A stretch of 64,000 bases of DNA, taken from positions 62,001 to 126,000 of the forward strand of contig NC_035923.1 in the NCBI RefSeq assembly GCF_000348985.1, read 5' to 3'. Shown here one piece after another: positions 37,526 to 47,070 of the stretch (within the stretch, counting starts at the first letter, position 1; each line of letters starts with the position of its first letter). Under the pieces are notes generated by a model. The model saw only the letters and a program-made list of their open reading frames with translations. It searched no databases and was not told the origin of the DNA. Source of the DNA: Huiozyma naganishii CBS 8797 (taxonomy: Eukaryota; Ascomycota; Saccharomycetes; Saccharomycetales; Saccharomycetaceae). Made by a program: the position numbers and the translations under genes.

Positions 37526-40500
37526 ATGGACGACCTTAATATAGACTTTCCACTCTTCAAAGAGAGAATATTGAAGTTACACAAGAGCTTCCACGATTTT
37601 GAGAATGGTCCCGATTCGTTGCTGTTTACTTTGGGTTCCTCCAATGCGGAAAACCCGTACCAGAAAACCACCATATTCCATAACTGGATCTTGGGTTACG
37701 AATTTCCTGCTACATTGATTGCACTGGTCCCAGGTAAGATTATTTTTATCACCAGTGCTGCGAAGGCCAGACATTTGCTGAAAGCAGTGGAACTCTTCAA
37801 GAAGGAGGAGGACGGCGTCACGCTGGAGATCTGGCAGAGAAACAGTAAAGAGCCAGAACACAACAAAAAGCTGTTTGAGGATGCAGTGGAGGCAGTCGCC
37901 AGCGCTGGTAAAAACGTCGGGGTGCCGGTCAAGGATTCTTACCAGGGGAAGTTCATGCACGAGTGGAATCCGATCTGGGAGGAGGCCGTCAAGGCACGCG
38001 AGTTCAACGTCGTTGACGTTTCGCTAGGGCTGTCAAAAATATGGGAAACAAAGGACCCGAAGGAACAAGCGTTCATAGCCGTTGCTAGTTCAGGTTCTGA
38101 CAACTTCATGAACCTGATGACAGACGAGCTGGTTAAGGCTGTCGACGAGGAATTGAAGATCACCAATGCGAAACTCGCTGACAAAGTGGAAAACAAAATA
38201 GATGACGCGAAGTACTTGAAGAAAATTTCTCCGCAACTGGCAGCATTGTGTCCTGAGTCGCATAAATTCAACATCGATCTGCTGGACTGGACTTACTCCC
38301 CAATCTTGCAATCGGGACAAAAATTTGACTTAAAAGTATCTGCTAGGTCAGATAACAACCAACTATACGGTACCGGTTGTATCCTTGCGTCGTGCGGTAT
38401 TCGTTACAATAACTACTGTTCCAACGTCACTAGGACTTTCTTGATTGATCCATCAGAGGAGGTTGTCAGCAACTACGATTTTCTGCTACAGCTGCAACGG
38501 GAAATTGCCAGCAGTTTTTTGAAAGTTGGCAAGACTCCAAAGGAAGTGTACGAATCAACTGTACAGTACATTGAAAAGGAAAGACCAGATATGTCTCCAC
38601 ATTTCACCAAAAATGTCGGCTTCCTTTTGGGTCTTGAGTTTAGAGACTCGAACTTTGTGCTGAACGCAAAGAACGACTATCGTAAAGTCCAACGCGGGGA
38701 CTGCTTCAACCTTTCGTTTGGGTTCAACGACTTGAAAGACTCTAAATCGGGCAATAACTATGCATTGCAACTCGCCGATACTGTTCAGATCCCACTGGAT
38801 GAGACGCAAGACCCAGTGTTCCTGACCACATGTACCAAATCCAGAGCCCAAATATCTTTCTATTTCAACAATGACGAAGAGGATGATTCCAAGAAGAAAA
38901 AGCCTGTGCCGTCCGCCAAGCACGAACTGAATTCTAAGATTTTAAGAACAAAACTACGTGGGGAGGCTCGTAACGAATCAGAGGACGCCCAAAAGGAGCA
39001 GATTCGTAGAGAGAACCAAAGGAAATTACACGAGAAATTGCAAAAGGACGGTCTGCTGCGGTTCAGTGCAGCCGATGCGACTGGTACAGATAGTGAACCC
39101 TTACAAGTGTTCAAGAAATACGAATCTTACGTGCATGAATCTCAGATTCCAAATAACGTTCGTGATTTGAGAGTACACGTCGATTGGAAGACACAGACCG
39201 TTATCCTACCGATTTACGGTAGGCCAGTTCCGTTCCATATCAACTCTTACAAAAATGGTTCTAAGAATGAGGAAGGGGAATACACATACTTACGGTTGAA
39301 TTTCCACGCGCCGGGATCATCAGGAGGTTTTTCCAAAAGAATCACAGAATTACCCTATGACGACTCTCCAGATAATCAATTTGTTCGTTCTATAACTCTG
39401 AGATCCAAGGATGGTGATCGGATGGCGGATGCATTCAAGCAAATTGTGGATTTGAAGAAAGAATCGACAAAGAGAGAACAGGAACGGAAAGTCATGGCTG
39501 ACGTTGTTCAACAAGACAGGTTGATTGAAAACAGAAGTGGAAGAACCAAAAGACTAGACCAAATATTTGTTAGACCAAGTCCGGATGCTAAGCGTGTCCC
39601 AAGTACTGTGTTCATTCACGAGAACGGTATCAGATACCAATCTCCTTTGAGGACAGACAGTAGAATAGACATCCTATTCTCCAACATAAAAAATCTGGTC
39701 TTCCAATCCTGTAAGGGCGAACTGATTGTCGTTATCCATATACATTTGAAGAATCCAATCTTGATGGGAAAGAAAAAGATTCAAGATGTGCAATTTTACC
39801 GTGAAGCCTCCGATATTGCAGTCGATGAAACTGGTGGTGGCAGACGTGGCCAGAGCAGATTCAGAAGATATGGGGACGAAGATGAACTTGAGCAAGAACA
39901 AGAAGAAAGAAGGAAGAGGGTCGCTCTCGATAAAGAATTCAGGTACTTTGCGGACGCTATTTCTGAAGCCTCAAAGGGTCTTGTGAGTGTTGAAAGCACC
40001 TTCAGAGACCTGGGTTTCCAAGGTGTCCCTAACAGATCTGCAGTATTTTGTATGCCAACTACCGATTGTTTGGTCCAACTGATTGAACCTCCATTCTTGG
40101 TGGTCAACCTGGAAGAGATCGAAATTTGTATCTTGGAAAGAGTGCAGTTTGGTTTGAAGAATTTTGATGTTGTCTTTGTTTACAAGGATTTTAACAAACC
40201 TGTAACCCATATCAACACGGTCCCAATTGAATCTCTAGATTTCTTGAAGCAATGGTTGACTGATATGGACATTCCATACACTGTTTCGACAATTAACCTG
40301 AACTGGAGCACGATTATGAAGTCGTTGCAAGAAGATCCTCATCAATTTTTCTTAGACGGTGGCTGGAGTTTCTTAGCTACTGGTTCTGATGACGAAGCGT
40401 CCGACGAGAGTGAGGAAGAAATTAGTGAGTACGAGGCGTCTGAAGAAGACCCTAGTGATGAAAGTGCAATCTCCGAAGATGACTATTCTGACAGCGAGGC

Positions 40501-40627
40501 AGATGATGTGAGTGACGCCGATGGAGACGATTTCAGCGGTGGATCCAGTCAAGAGGAAGGTGAAGACTGGGATGAATTGGAAAAGAAAGCGGCAAAGGCT
40601 GATCGTACAAGTGCTATAAGGGATTAA
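37526..40627 (+). CDS. SPT16: FACT histone chaperone subunit Spt16
   Basis: 1033 residues (S. cerevisiae 1035). Spt16 with Pob3 and Nhp6 reorganises nucleosomes during transcription and replication. The ATG at 37526 gives MDDLNIDFPLFKERI; an in-frame TTG precedes it. The N-terminal aminopeptidase-like domain (about 1-450) has SSNAENPYQKTT, and the dimerisation and middle domains follow. The C-terminus from about 950 is a long Asp/Glu/Ser tail (DEASDESEEEISEYEASEED) that binds H2A-H2B, ending in a basic patch. Codon choice is visibly more AT-rich than in COG1 or COQ6. Confidence 0.99.
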   Translation: MDDLNIDFPLFKERILKLHKSFHDFENGPDSLLFTLGSSNAENPYQKTTIFHNWILGYEFPATLIALVPGKIIFITSAAKARHLLKAVELFKKEEDGVTLEIWQRNSKEPEHNKKLFEDAVEAVASAGKNVGVPVKDSYQGKFMHEWNPIWEEAVKAREFNVVDVSLGLSKIWETKDPKEQAFIAVASSGSDNFMNLMTDELVKAVDEELKITNAKLADKVENKIDDAKYLKKISPQLAALCPESHKFNIDLLDWTYSPILQSGQKFDLKVSARSDNNQLYGTGCILASCGIRYNNYCSNVTRTFLIDPSEEVVSNYDFLLQLQREIASSFLKVGKTPKEVYESTVQYIEKERPDMSPHFTKNVGFLLGLEFRDSNFVLNAKNDYRKVQRGDCFNLSFGFNDLKDSKSGNNYALQLADTVQIPLDETQDPVFLTTCTKSRAQISFYFNNDEEDDSKKKKPVPSAKHELNSKILRTKLRGEARNESEDAQKEQIRRENQRKLHEKLQKDGLLRFSAADATGTDSEPLQVFKKYESYVHESQIPNNVRDLRVHVDWKTQTVILPIYGRPVPFHINSYKNGSKNEEGEYTYLRLNFHAPGSSGGFSKRITELPYDDSPDNQFVRSITLRSKDGDRMADAFKQIVDLKKESTKREQERKVMADVVQQDRLIENRSGRTKRLDQIFVRPSPDAKRVPSTVFIHENGIRYQSPLRTDSRIDILFSNIKNLVFQSCKGELIVVIHIHLKNPILMGKKKIQDVQFYREASDIAVDETGGGRRGQSRFRRYGDEDELEQEQEERRKRVALDKEFRYFADAISEASKGLVSVESTFRDLGFQGVPNRSAVFCMPTTDCLVQLIEPPFLVVNLEEIEICILERVQFGLKNFDVVFVYKDFNKPVTHINTVPIESLDFLKQWLTDMDIPYTVSTINLNWSTIMKSLQEDPHQFFLDGGWSFLATGSDDEASDESEEEISEYEASEEDPSDESAISEDDYSDSEADDVSDADGDDFSGGSSQEEGEDWDELEKKAAKADRTSAIRD

Positions 40628-41362
40628 ATGGTGTAATGATGCTCAAAACTCCTGCCAATAGTCATGTTCTCCGGTATGTATGCGTGTTTGATATATGTTT
40701 CAGTAAAATGAGGCTTTTGTATCTCTGAGTCTTCCTGATGAAGAAGTTAACCTATAAGAAGCTGAAATTTGATATAGTTCATACTTAATAAAGAGTCTGT
40801 AAGAGCTAAAGCAGGTTGTGATTGTTTAAAGTGTATAAAGGATTCTGATATTGTGTAGTTACGCCGTATACGTAAAGTATGTAGTTATATCAGTTGTGCT
40901 TGCTTGTCTGAGACTAGTTCGTTGGTTGAGTCCTGGATTCAGATGCGGTCTTGAAAGATGTCGGTGCAGATACCTTGCAGCTTATATATGTTCCGGATAA
41001 CGGGCCATCCGCGTGTCTCGAGCTCGTATACTCACATGTTGGGTTTTTAATAGTTCACAGCACTGTATTTTGATAGGGTAATGGGTCATGAGTCCATTCC
41101 CAAAGAGAGTTCCCAATTTATCCTCACAAAGTCATTGATCCACCTGAAAATAGATGTAAAGAAAGGTTTGATTTAAAGGTCACCTAATATATATAAAGTT
41201 AGTATAGATTAGTGCATCCAAAGTAGCGTAGCATTTGCTTCGAGACAGGTTTGAGAAAAAAGTCTCTTATTGAAACACTCGGTGGTGGCAAGAAGATCCC
41301 TAAGCTTTCATAACCCCCTCAGATTATGTCAGCAAATCATCTTGCAGCACAACATAGGGCAT
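40628..41362. other. Convergent SPT16-CHC1 intergenic region with LTR relic
   Basis: 735 bp between two stop codons, longer than needed for terminators. The part at about 40995-41126 resembles the 3' part of the LTR-like sequence at 59288-59631 (separate entry). No coding sequence is seen. Confidence 0.6.
40995..41126 (+). mobile_element. Decayed LTR fragment (Ty1/copia-like)
   Basis: Matches the downstream end of the 59288-59631 element through several shared blocks in the same order: a GGCCATCC box, CTCACATGT, a TTTATAATA-like stretch then TTCACA, an ATTTTG box, and the end CCAATTTATCCTCACA. The similarity is patchy but collinear over about 120 bp. No target duplication or internal region remains. 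Confidence 0.5.
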
Positions 41363-44300
41363 TTAATACCCTGTCGATTGTCCGTACATTGCTCCGCTGG
41401 TTAGCATTAAAGGTTCGCCGTCGGCGTTCCCATTACCAATACTTCCATTTTCTGCAAATTTTTTAGAAAGCTCGTTGATTTTGTCGTTCTGTTCCTTTTT
41501 GATCGATATCTCGTATGGCTTTGTGTAATCAGAGAGGTTATTCAACCACGATAATTCTAATACTTGGTCGTACCTCACTAAGTTGTAAGCAATGTAGAGA
41601 AGGGCAACGTAGGCTTCCTTGTTGCCAGTGTCGACGAAATACGTCAATAGTTGCTGGACGACCTTCTCGTCTTGAGAAATGGAGGCTGTTTCAATTGCAT
41701 CCTTCCATAACTGATCTTCCTTCAAAATTGCCAAACTCTTTGTCCACTTTTTGTTTCTACGATACAATAAAGCCGCAATTTTTCTGAAGAAAATCAAAGA
41801 GTGTGTTTCCAAACGAGCAGCAAGTGCTAGCTGGTCAAATTTGTCGTAAGAGTTAATGGCATCTTCCAAAGACTTGTAGTCTTCCTCTTCAACCATGATA
41901 TCGTGATAAGCCTGGTTAACAACAGAGTTGTTTTTTGGCAACACGTTTATCAGGAAGGCTTTAATCAACGGCAAGTTATCAGATTTTGCGAAGATCTTCA
42001 CAGTTCTTGGAATATCCAATCTTGGTGTCAAAACAGAAAGAAGATCCACCAATAAAGATGGGTGCTCTTTCACATAAAAGTTGATTGCCTTGTAGTATAT
42101 TTCCAAATTCGAAATCTTAACAATAACCTCCTTGAAGTAGTCGTGGTCAAAGTCCTTGGTTGACTTTTCAATCAAAGCTAGCGCAGCATTGTCCCACTCA
42201 TCGTAATGAGCATATAGGAAAATCAGCTCCTGCCACAAGTGGGCGTCTTCCACAGCTCTAATTGCCTTTGGAATGTTTAGTCTAGACCAGAATAACTTCA
42301 AGTGTTCAAAGACCTTGGCACTGTCATATTTACAGTACAGGATAGCCAATTCGGTAAACATACCCATATGAGCTCTTTCCAAACCTAGACCAACCTCGAA
42401 CAATGATATCAACTCCTCGAAATATCCATTGGCTTCGTACTTCTCAACCAACGCGTCTAACTCTTCGGCATGTACAATCAAGTTTAAGCCACAAATCTGG
42501 GCCAATCTAAATTCTTTTTGGTCAATACAGGCGTCGTTTACCAACTTCCACACCTTGATGTTTGAAGCCTTTCTAGCTGTGTCGACTGCTGCTTGGTAAT
42601 CACCTAGGTAAACAAGGGTGGATGATAGTTTAGAGTAGTTAGATACTGCACTGAAACACAATTTAGCAGCTTGGTAGTTCTCACTCTCTAGTAATTGATC
42701 ACCGACCAGGTTCAAATTAGCGGCACTCGACCCATGCAACATATTCTCAATGTCCTGGATTCTGTCAAGTCTGGCGTAGCATAAAATCAATGACCCGTCT
42801 ATCTTAGATTCTTTTAAGGTCTTTCTGGCCATCACCAAGTAAGGAATCAACTCCTCGTACTTGCCAGCATGTTCAGCAATCTCAATAACGTTCTCGTAAT
42901 TAGATGGATCGTTGGCTTTGATGTAGGAGTCAAGGGCGTCAGGAATACGCAACCCGTCTAATTGGGACGTACCAAGTTGCGACCACAATTCCGGTGTGTT
43001 GATCTTATCAACATATGTCGCAGCTCTATCCAGAGACATAATTTCTTCAACTAGAACTGTCAAAGCCTTGCTGTGCATCTCGTGTTTGTCATAGATTTCG
43101 AATGCTTCCTCCTTCAAATCGTGTTCGATACATAATGGGGCAATTTCATCCGCGTCATAGTTGTCCAATTTTTCAATGTAAGTCGCAACCTTGGCTGGTT
43201 CGTACTTGATTGCTGACAGAAGCAGTAGGCCTTGCAGCGCAACATTGTCATTGAAAGGAGAAGGCTCCAGGATGATCTTTTCCAATAATTCGATCAGTTC
43301 TAACTTCAAACCGTTAGTCATGAACGCTTGGACAGTTAAAGAAACTGGTTCAGGGTCAGTCAATTCAGGAATACCGACGGAGATCACAGAGTCAATCAGT
43401 TGTCTTCTATGGATATTCTCAGCGTCTAGGACTTTGTTCCACAAATTCAAATCTGAACGCTTCAGTAAGTACCTTGCTTGGTATTTGTACATGTCGTTTT
43501 CGTTGGTGATTCTGATCAAGTCGTCGTCGTTGGACCCCTTATCGTAAGCGATGTAGGCAAGGTATGGGTCTCTTTTTTCACAGTAAAGACCAACGTTCAA
43601 AGTATCGTACTGGTCGTTTTCCTTCAAAAATTTCTCTGGAGAATTGTTAGAATCAATGTAGATTTTGGCAAGAGCATTGAAAATAGCTCGATCTTGAGAC
43701 CCTTGAGCTAAGCTCTTCTCAAGATATGGCAGTAGCAGCTTCAATCTGTTCTTCTTCTCCACTTCAGTGGTCAGATCGTCGATTGGGACCTGACCTAGAA
43801 CAGAATCCAGTAAGCCCTGGATAAATTTCTCATCACAGTCCATGTCGATCAAGGCGCCAACAACGTCAGGGGTCTTGGATGGGTTGACTTGCTGCACATA
43901 AGTTTCGATAAACTTCAAGTTTTGAGATTTGTACAAATGTAGGATCATCTCGTGGACAAAATCGAAACGGTCACAAACGATAACAAAAGGTAGCTGGTCT
44001 GGTAAATTGGCATCCTTCAAAAAGTTCTTGACTCTCTCTGGATCGTAGACGTTGTTACTTCTAACAATTCTTTCAATTTCGTTACTCTGACCCATTTTGG
44101 CAGCAGCCTCAATATATTTGTAAACAACATCCTTGTCCTCAGTCAAGTTAACCAAAGACGCCAAGTAATAGTACAATCCTTCGGTGGCTTTGTAATCCTC
44201 GAACAACTTAATCAACACATTGGAGCCAATCAGATCGGAAAACTTGGTTGCCACTTGGACTACAATTTGCGTATTAGCTTGGAGGTTATTGTCCATCAAC

Positions 44301-46324
44301 GCTTTCAAACAGGTCAACGATTGTTCAACGTTCAACTTACCGAAGAATCCGACAATCCAATCAACAGGTAGGGCCGAAGTATGCACAATGCATCTCTTCA
44401 AGTCTGGAAGATCCGTGTAGTTTTCCAAAGCCCTTTGGAACAACCCTGCCTTTTCAGCCAATGACGCGATAGTGGGTTTATCGTAGTGGGAAAAAATGTT
44501 GTTCCCGAGGATGGCGTCTGCGACTTGTGGGGCGTGTAGTAGGTTGACCTCCAAAACACGGGTTTGTAGATGGCCTTGGTCTGGGGTATCCGCCTTCAAA
44601 GCATCCAACAACAAGGAAGTACCTTGTTGGATGTGGTTCTGAGAGAAGAACAGGTCTGCGATCTTTTCGATATCCAAACCCGAAGCTACAGCTGGGTTCT
44701 GCAACAACGAGATTGCAAACTCGGAGGCTCTGTCTGGTGAAGTTCTAATGATGTTTGCCAGTAAGACCAAGAAGTTTGGTTGGTAGGAGACCTTTTCCGC
44801 GTAAGGGATAATCTTGTCAAATTGTTGCAATTCAGCAAGGCAGGTTATTACCTCCGCATGGGAGTTGGCCCTTAGGTAGCAAGCCAGGGCCAAAGTGGTA
44901 TCGAACGGTTTGACGATGTCACCGAGCTCCTCTGAACATTCGAGTTTGTCCTCCTTCAACCATTTTTCAAACAGTTGCTTCCTGTCCTGTTGCAGGACGG
45001 GTCTAGCCAGTTCGATGGTCTCCTCTTTGTTCAGTTTACCCGTGTCTAGCAGAGTGGAAAAGTACAGTAGGATTGGCGAGATGGCGCCTGGAGCAGCTTG
45101 AACATTTTTCAATCTGTTGATGGTGTTACTGTTTCTCAGCGACTGGGAGGACGCGGCGACTTTTGCTGCGTTTTGGTAATCCCCCTGTTGCAGCAGTGTT
45201 TCGAACTGTTTGCTGAACAAGTCGTCTGCACCTGGGAGGCCACCTCTCTTGGCTACTGTGAGTGCCAAAGTGACATTGGACAGTTTCTCCAGGATGTAGG
45301 GAACAATCTGGGAGGTGGAGATCTCCACTGCAAGGACTTGACCCTTCTTGTTGATGCATGCGATACCGTTGTTGTCGTGGTATGATGCTGCGGTGAAGAC
45401 GGATTCTGCGGTAATTCTGTTGACGAAAAGATTGGTCCCCGTTTCCAACTCGTACAGGTGGATGAACCCGTATTTGGTTAGGATGTAGATGATCCCGTAC
45501 TTCTCGGACACTTTCAACGCAATGGGGAAATCGTTGCTTGCGTCTGCTGGGAAGAAGATATCTGCAGATTTTTTTGCGTACTGTACTGGTGCAGCAGCGT
45601 TGTGGTCGATCTCGATGATTCTCAATTCACCAGCACCCGTGGCGGTGTTCCTGGTCCCCGTGACAAAGATCTGCAGCTTCTCTGACCCGTTGCCCTCCAT
45701 GAAGATTTCACTGAAGATGGCGACGTGGCCGTCGATAGCCTGGGATATGTTACGTTGTTTGGAGTACAATTGGATCTTCCCTCCAATGTGGCCGTTCTCT
45801 TGGATGATACCAACAGTGGCAAACCAGTCTAGTTTCTTGTTTGCCACGACGTTGATGATCTGGCAGTTGTTCAAGTTCTGGTGTCTCTGCGTGAGCATCT
45901 GTGGCTTGCTGTTGACGTTCCCGTCAAACACGGAGCAAGTAAGAATAGCCCTTGCTGTGACGAACACAAGCACGTCGTCACTGACCCATTTCCAGAAGAT
46001 AGCAGGTTCATCCAGCGTGAAGGATTTGAGCTTAGTTTTCGTCTCCAAGTTGAATATTTGGACGATGGTCCCATTGGCTCTGACACAGATGACTTTCTGT
46101 GTTGGGTGCATGATCGCAGAGTCCCCGCCCATGTTCTTCCTCGTGACGGCGTTGTTATCTGCAAGATCGACGATCGCGACCGAGTTGTGACCATCCTGCG
46201 ATTCTCTCACGGTGACGAAATGATCACTCTCGAACGTGGTGGACCTGAAGTCTAGGGATTGAGGGGAAATCCCTAGAGCGGTCAAGTCCACCAGTTCTGT
46301 GAATTCAATTGGCAGATCGCTCAT
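41363..46324 (-). CDS. CHC1: Clathrin heavy chain
   Basis: 1653 residues, the same length as S. cerevisiae Chc1. It forms triskelia that coat trans-Golgi and endocytic vesicles. The ATG at 46324 gives MSDLPIEFTELVDLTALGIS. The N-terminal beta-propeller (about 1-330) has HPTQKVICVRANGTIVQIFN and ends near the linker IVPYILEKLSN. Seven clathrin heavy-chain repeats of helical zigzags follow, for example ALDSYIKANDPSNYENVIEI. The C-terminal trimerisation region ends SGAMYGQSTGY. Convergent with SPT16 and divergent from POX1, as in S. cerevisiae. Confidence 0.99.
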   Translation of the reverse strand: MSDLPIEFTELVDLTALGISPQSLDFRSTTFESDHFVTVRESQDGHNSVAIVDLADNNAVTRKNMGGDSAIMHPTQKVICVRANGTIVQIFNLETKTKLKSFTLDEPAIFWKWVSDDVLVFVTARAILTCSVFDGNVNSKPQMLTQRHQNLNNCQIINVVANKKLDWFATVGIIQENGHIGGKIQLYSKQRNISQAIDGHVAIFSEIFMEGNGSEKLQIFVTGTRNTATGAGELRIIEIDHNAAAPVQYAKKSADIFFPADASNDFPIALKVSEKYGIIYILTKYGFIHLYELETGTNLFVNRITAESVFTAASYHDNNGIACINKKGQVLAVEISTSQIVPYILEKLSNVTLALTVAKRGGLPGADDLFSKQFETLLQQGDYQNAAKVAASSQSLRNSNTINRLKNVQAAPGAISPILLYFSTLLDTGKLNKEETIELARPVLQQDRKQLFEKWLKEDKLECSEELGDIVKPFDTTLALACYLRANSHAEVITCLAELQQFDKIIPYAEKVSYQPNFLVLLANIIRTSPDRASEFAISLLQNPAVASGLDIEKIADLFFSQNHIQQGTSLLLDALKADTPDQGHLQTRVLEVNLLHAPQVADAILGNNIFSHYDKPTIASLAEKAGLFQRALENYTDLPDLKRCIVHTSALPVDWIVGFFGKLNVEQSLTCLKALMDNNLQANTQIVVQVATKFSDLIGSNVLIKLFEDYKATEGLYYYLASLVNLTEDKDVVYKYIEAAAKMGQSNEIERIVRSNNVYDPERVKNFLKDANLPDQLPFVIVCDRFDFVHEMILHLYKSQNLKFIETYVQQVNPSKTPDVVGALIDMDCDEKFIQGLLDSVLGQVPIDDLTTEVEKKNRLKLLLPYLEKSLAQGSQDRAIFNALAKIYIDSNNSPEKFLKENDQYDTLNVGLYCEKRDPYLAYIAYDKGSNDDDLIRITNENDMYKYQARYLLKRSDLNLWNKVLDAENIHRRQLIDSVISVGIPELTDPEPVSLTVQAFMTNGLKLELIELLEKIILEPSPFNDNVALQGLLLLSAIKYEPAKVATYIEKLDNYDADEIAPLCIEHDLKEEAFEIYDKHEMHSKALTVLVEEIMSLDRAATYVDKINTPELWSQLGTSQLDGLRIPDALDSYIKANDPSNYENVIEIAEHAGKYEELIPYLVMARKTLKESKIDGSLILCYARLDRIQDIENMLHGSSAANLNLVGDQLLESENYQAAKLCFSAVSNYSKLSSTLVYLGDYQAAVDTARKASNIKVWKLVNDACIDQKEFRLAQICGLNLIVHAEELDALVEKYEANGYFEELISLFEVGLGLERAHMGMFTELAILYCKYDSAKVFEHLKLFWSRLNIPKAIRAVEDAHLWQELIFLYAHYDEWDNAALALIEKSTKDFDHDYFKEVIVKISNLEIYYKAINFYVKEHPSLLVDLLSVLTPRLDIPRTVKIFAKSDNLPLIKAFLINVLPKNNSVVNQAYHDIMVEEEDYKSLEDAINSYDKFDQLALAARLETHSLIFFRKIAALLYRRNKKWTKSLAILKEDQLWKDAIETASISQDEKVVQQLLTYFVDTGNKEAYVALLYIAYNLVRYDQVLELSWLNNLSDYTKPYEISIKKEQNDKINELSKKFAENGSIGNGNADGEPLMLTSGAMYGQSTGY

Positions 46325-47070
46325 GTTGTTGTTGTCGTTGTTGACGTGTGTGTGAGTGTAAAAGTGTCGCCTCTCTGTATCTCTTTATTTAGTTTGTGGT
46401 TTCCTCTTAGTTAATATCAGAAACCAAAAAAAACCTGTTCAAAAGAGGGGGGGGGAAGAAAGTCGAGGTGAAAGATACAACGCTATATTCAAACCGATTG
46501 AAAGCGGACAAGGCGATAGTAGAGTAGCAGTAAGAAAACGAGCGCTTGATGTGCTGGAGTGGTGGGGAGAGTAGTTACGGAAAACACTGTAGTATATGTG
46601 TGTGATTTGTGAACAACTGTTCTGGACTCGACAGCAGAAACAGGGCTTAACACTTGAGGTTTCCGTGAAAAGCGATGAAAAACGGGGAAAAACTGGAAAA
46701 AAACTAACAAGCGGGTAACACTTGCAAATTAGGGTTGAACTTCAACAAGTAATTAGGGCTTTGAATGGTAGCGCCGTCTACCCAATGGCGCTACCATTTT
46801 TTGGAAAAGCGGCACGGCGCTACCACACCGCAGACAGCTCGTCGGAAACTTCGCTTTTCTCCGAAAGACTTATTTTTCCCCAACGAAAAGAGGGCCGTTG
46901 GGGAAAACAGCGGTTCTGGGCGGCAAAAGGGAAAAGGGACGGTATATATATAAAGGGAAGAAGTAGATTGGATAATATTGATCTTCCCTGTTATTTGTTC
47001 TTCTCGGTTTTGTTCTTTGCAGTTGGAGTCCCGGAAACAAACACACATAGAGTTTTGACAGATATTTTAA
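46325..47070. promoter_or_regulatory. Divergent CHC1-POX1 promoter region
   Basis: 746 bp. It holds a run of nine G at 46447-46455 and three Snt2-type motifs at 46766-46825. A strong TATA box (TATATATATAAA, 46943-46954) lies about 120 bp before the POX1 ATG. I looked for oleate response elements (CGGN3TNAN9-12CCG) and found no clean match. Confidence 0.7.
46766..46825. promoter_or_regulatory. Cluster of three Snt2-type sites, two as a perfect inverted pair
   Basis: TGGTAGCGCCG at 46766-46776, TGGCGCTACCA at 46786-46796 and CGGCGCTACCA at 46815-46825 all fit YGGCGCTAYCA on one strand or the other. The first two form an inverted repeat with 12-bp perfect arms (AATGGTAGCGCC and its complement). 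Snt2 is a PHD/SANT protein of the yeast Snt2-Ecm5-Rpd3 complex. The same 10-mer also equals the Ty1 primer-binding site. Confidence 0.65.

Noticed and set aside
46840..47060. Oleate response element for POX1
   Set aside because: Several CGG/CCG pairs exist but none satisfies CGGN3TNAN9-12CCG.
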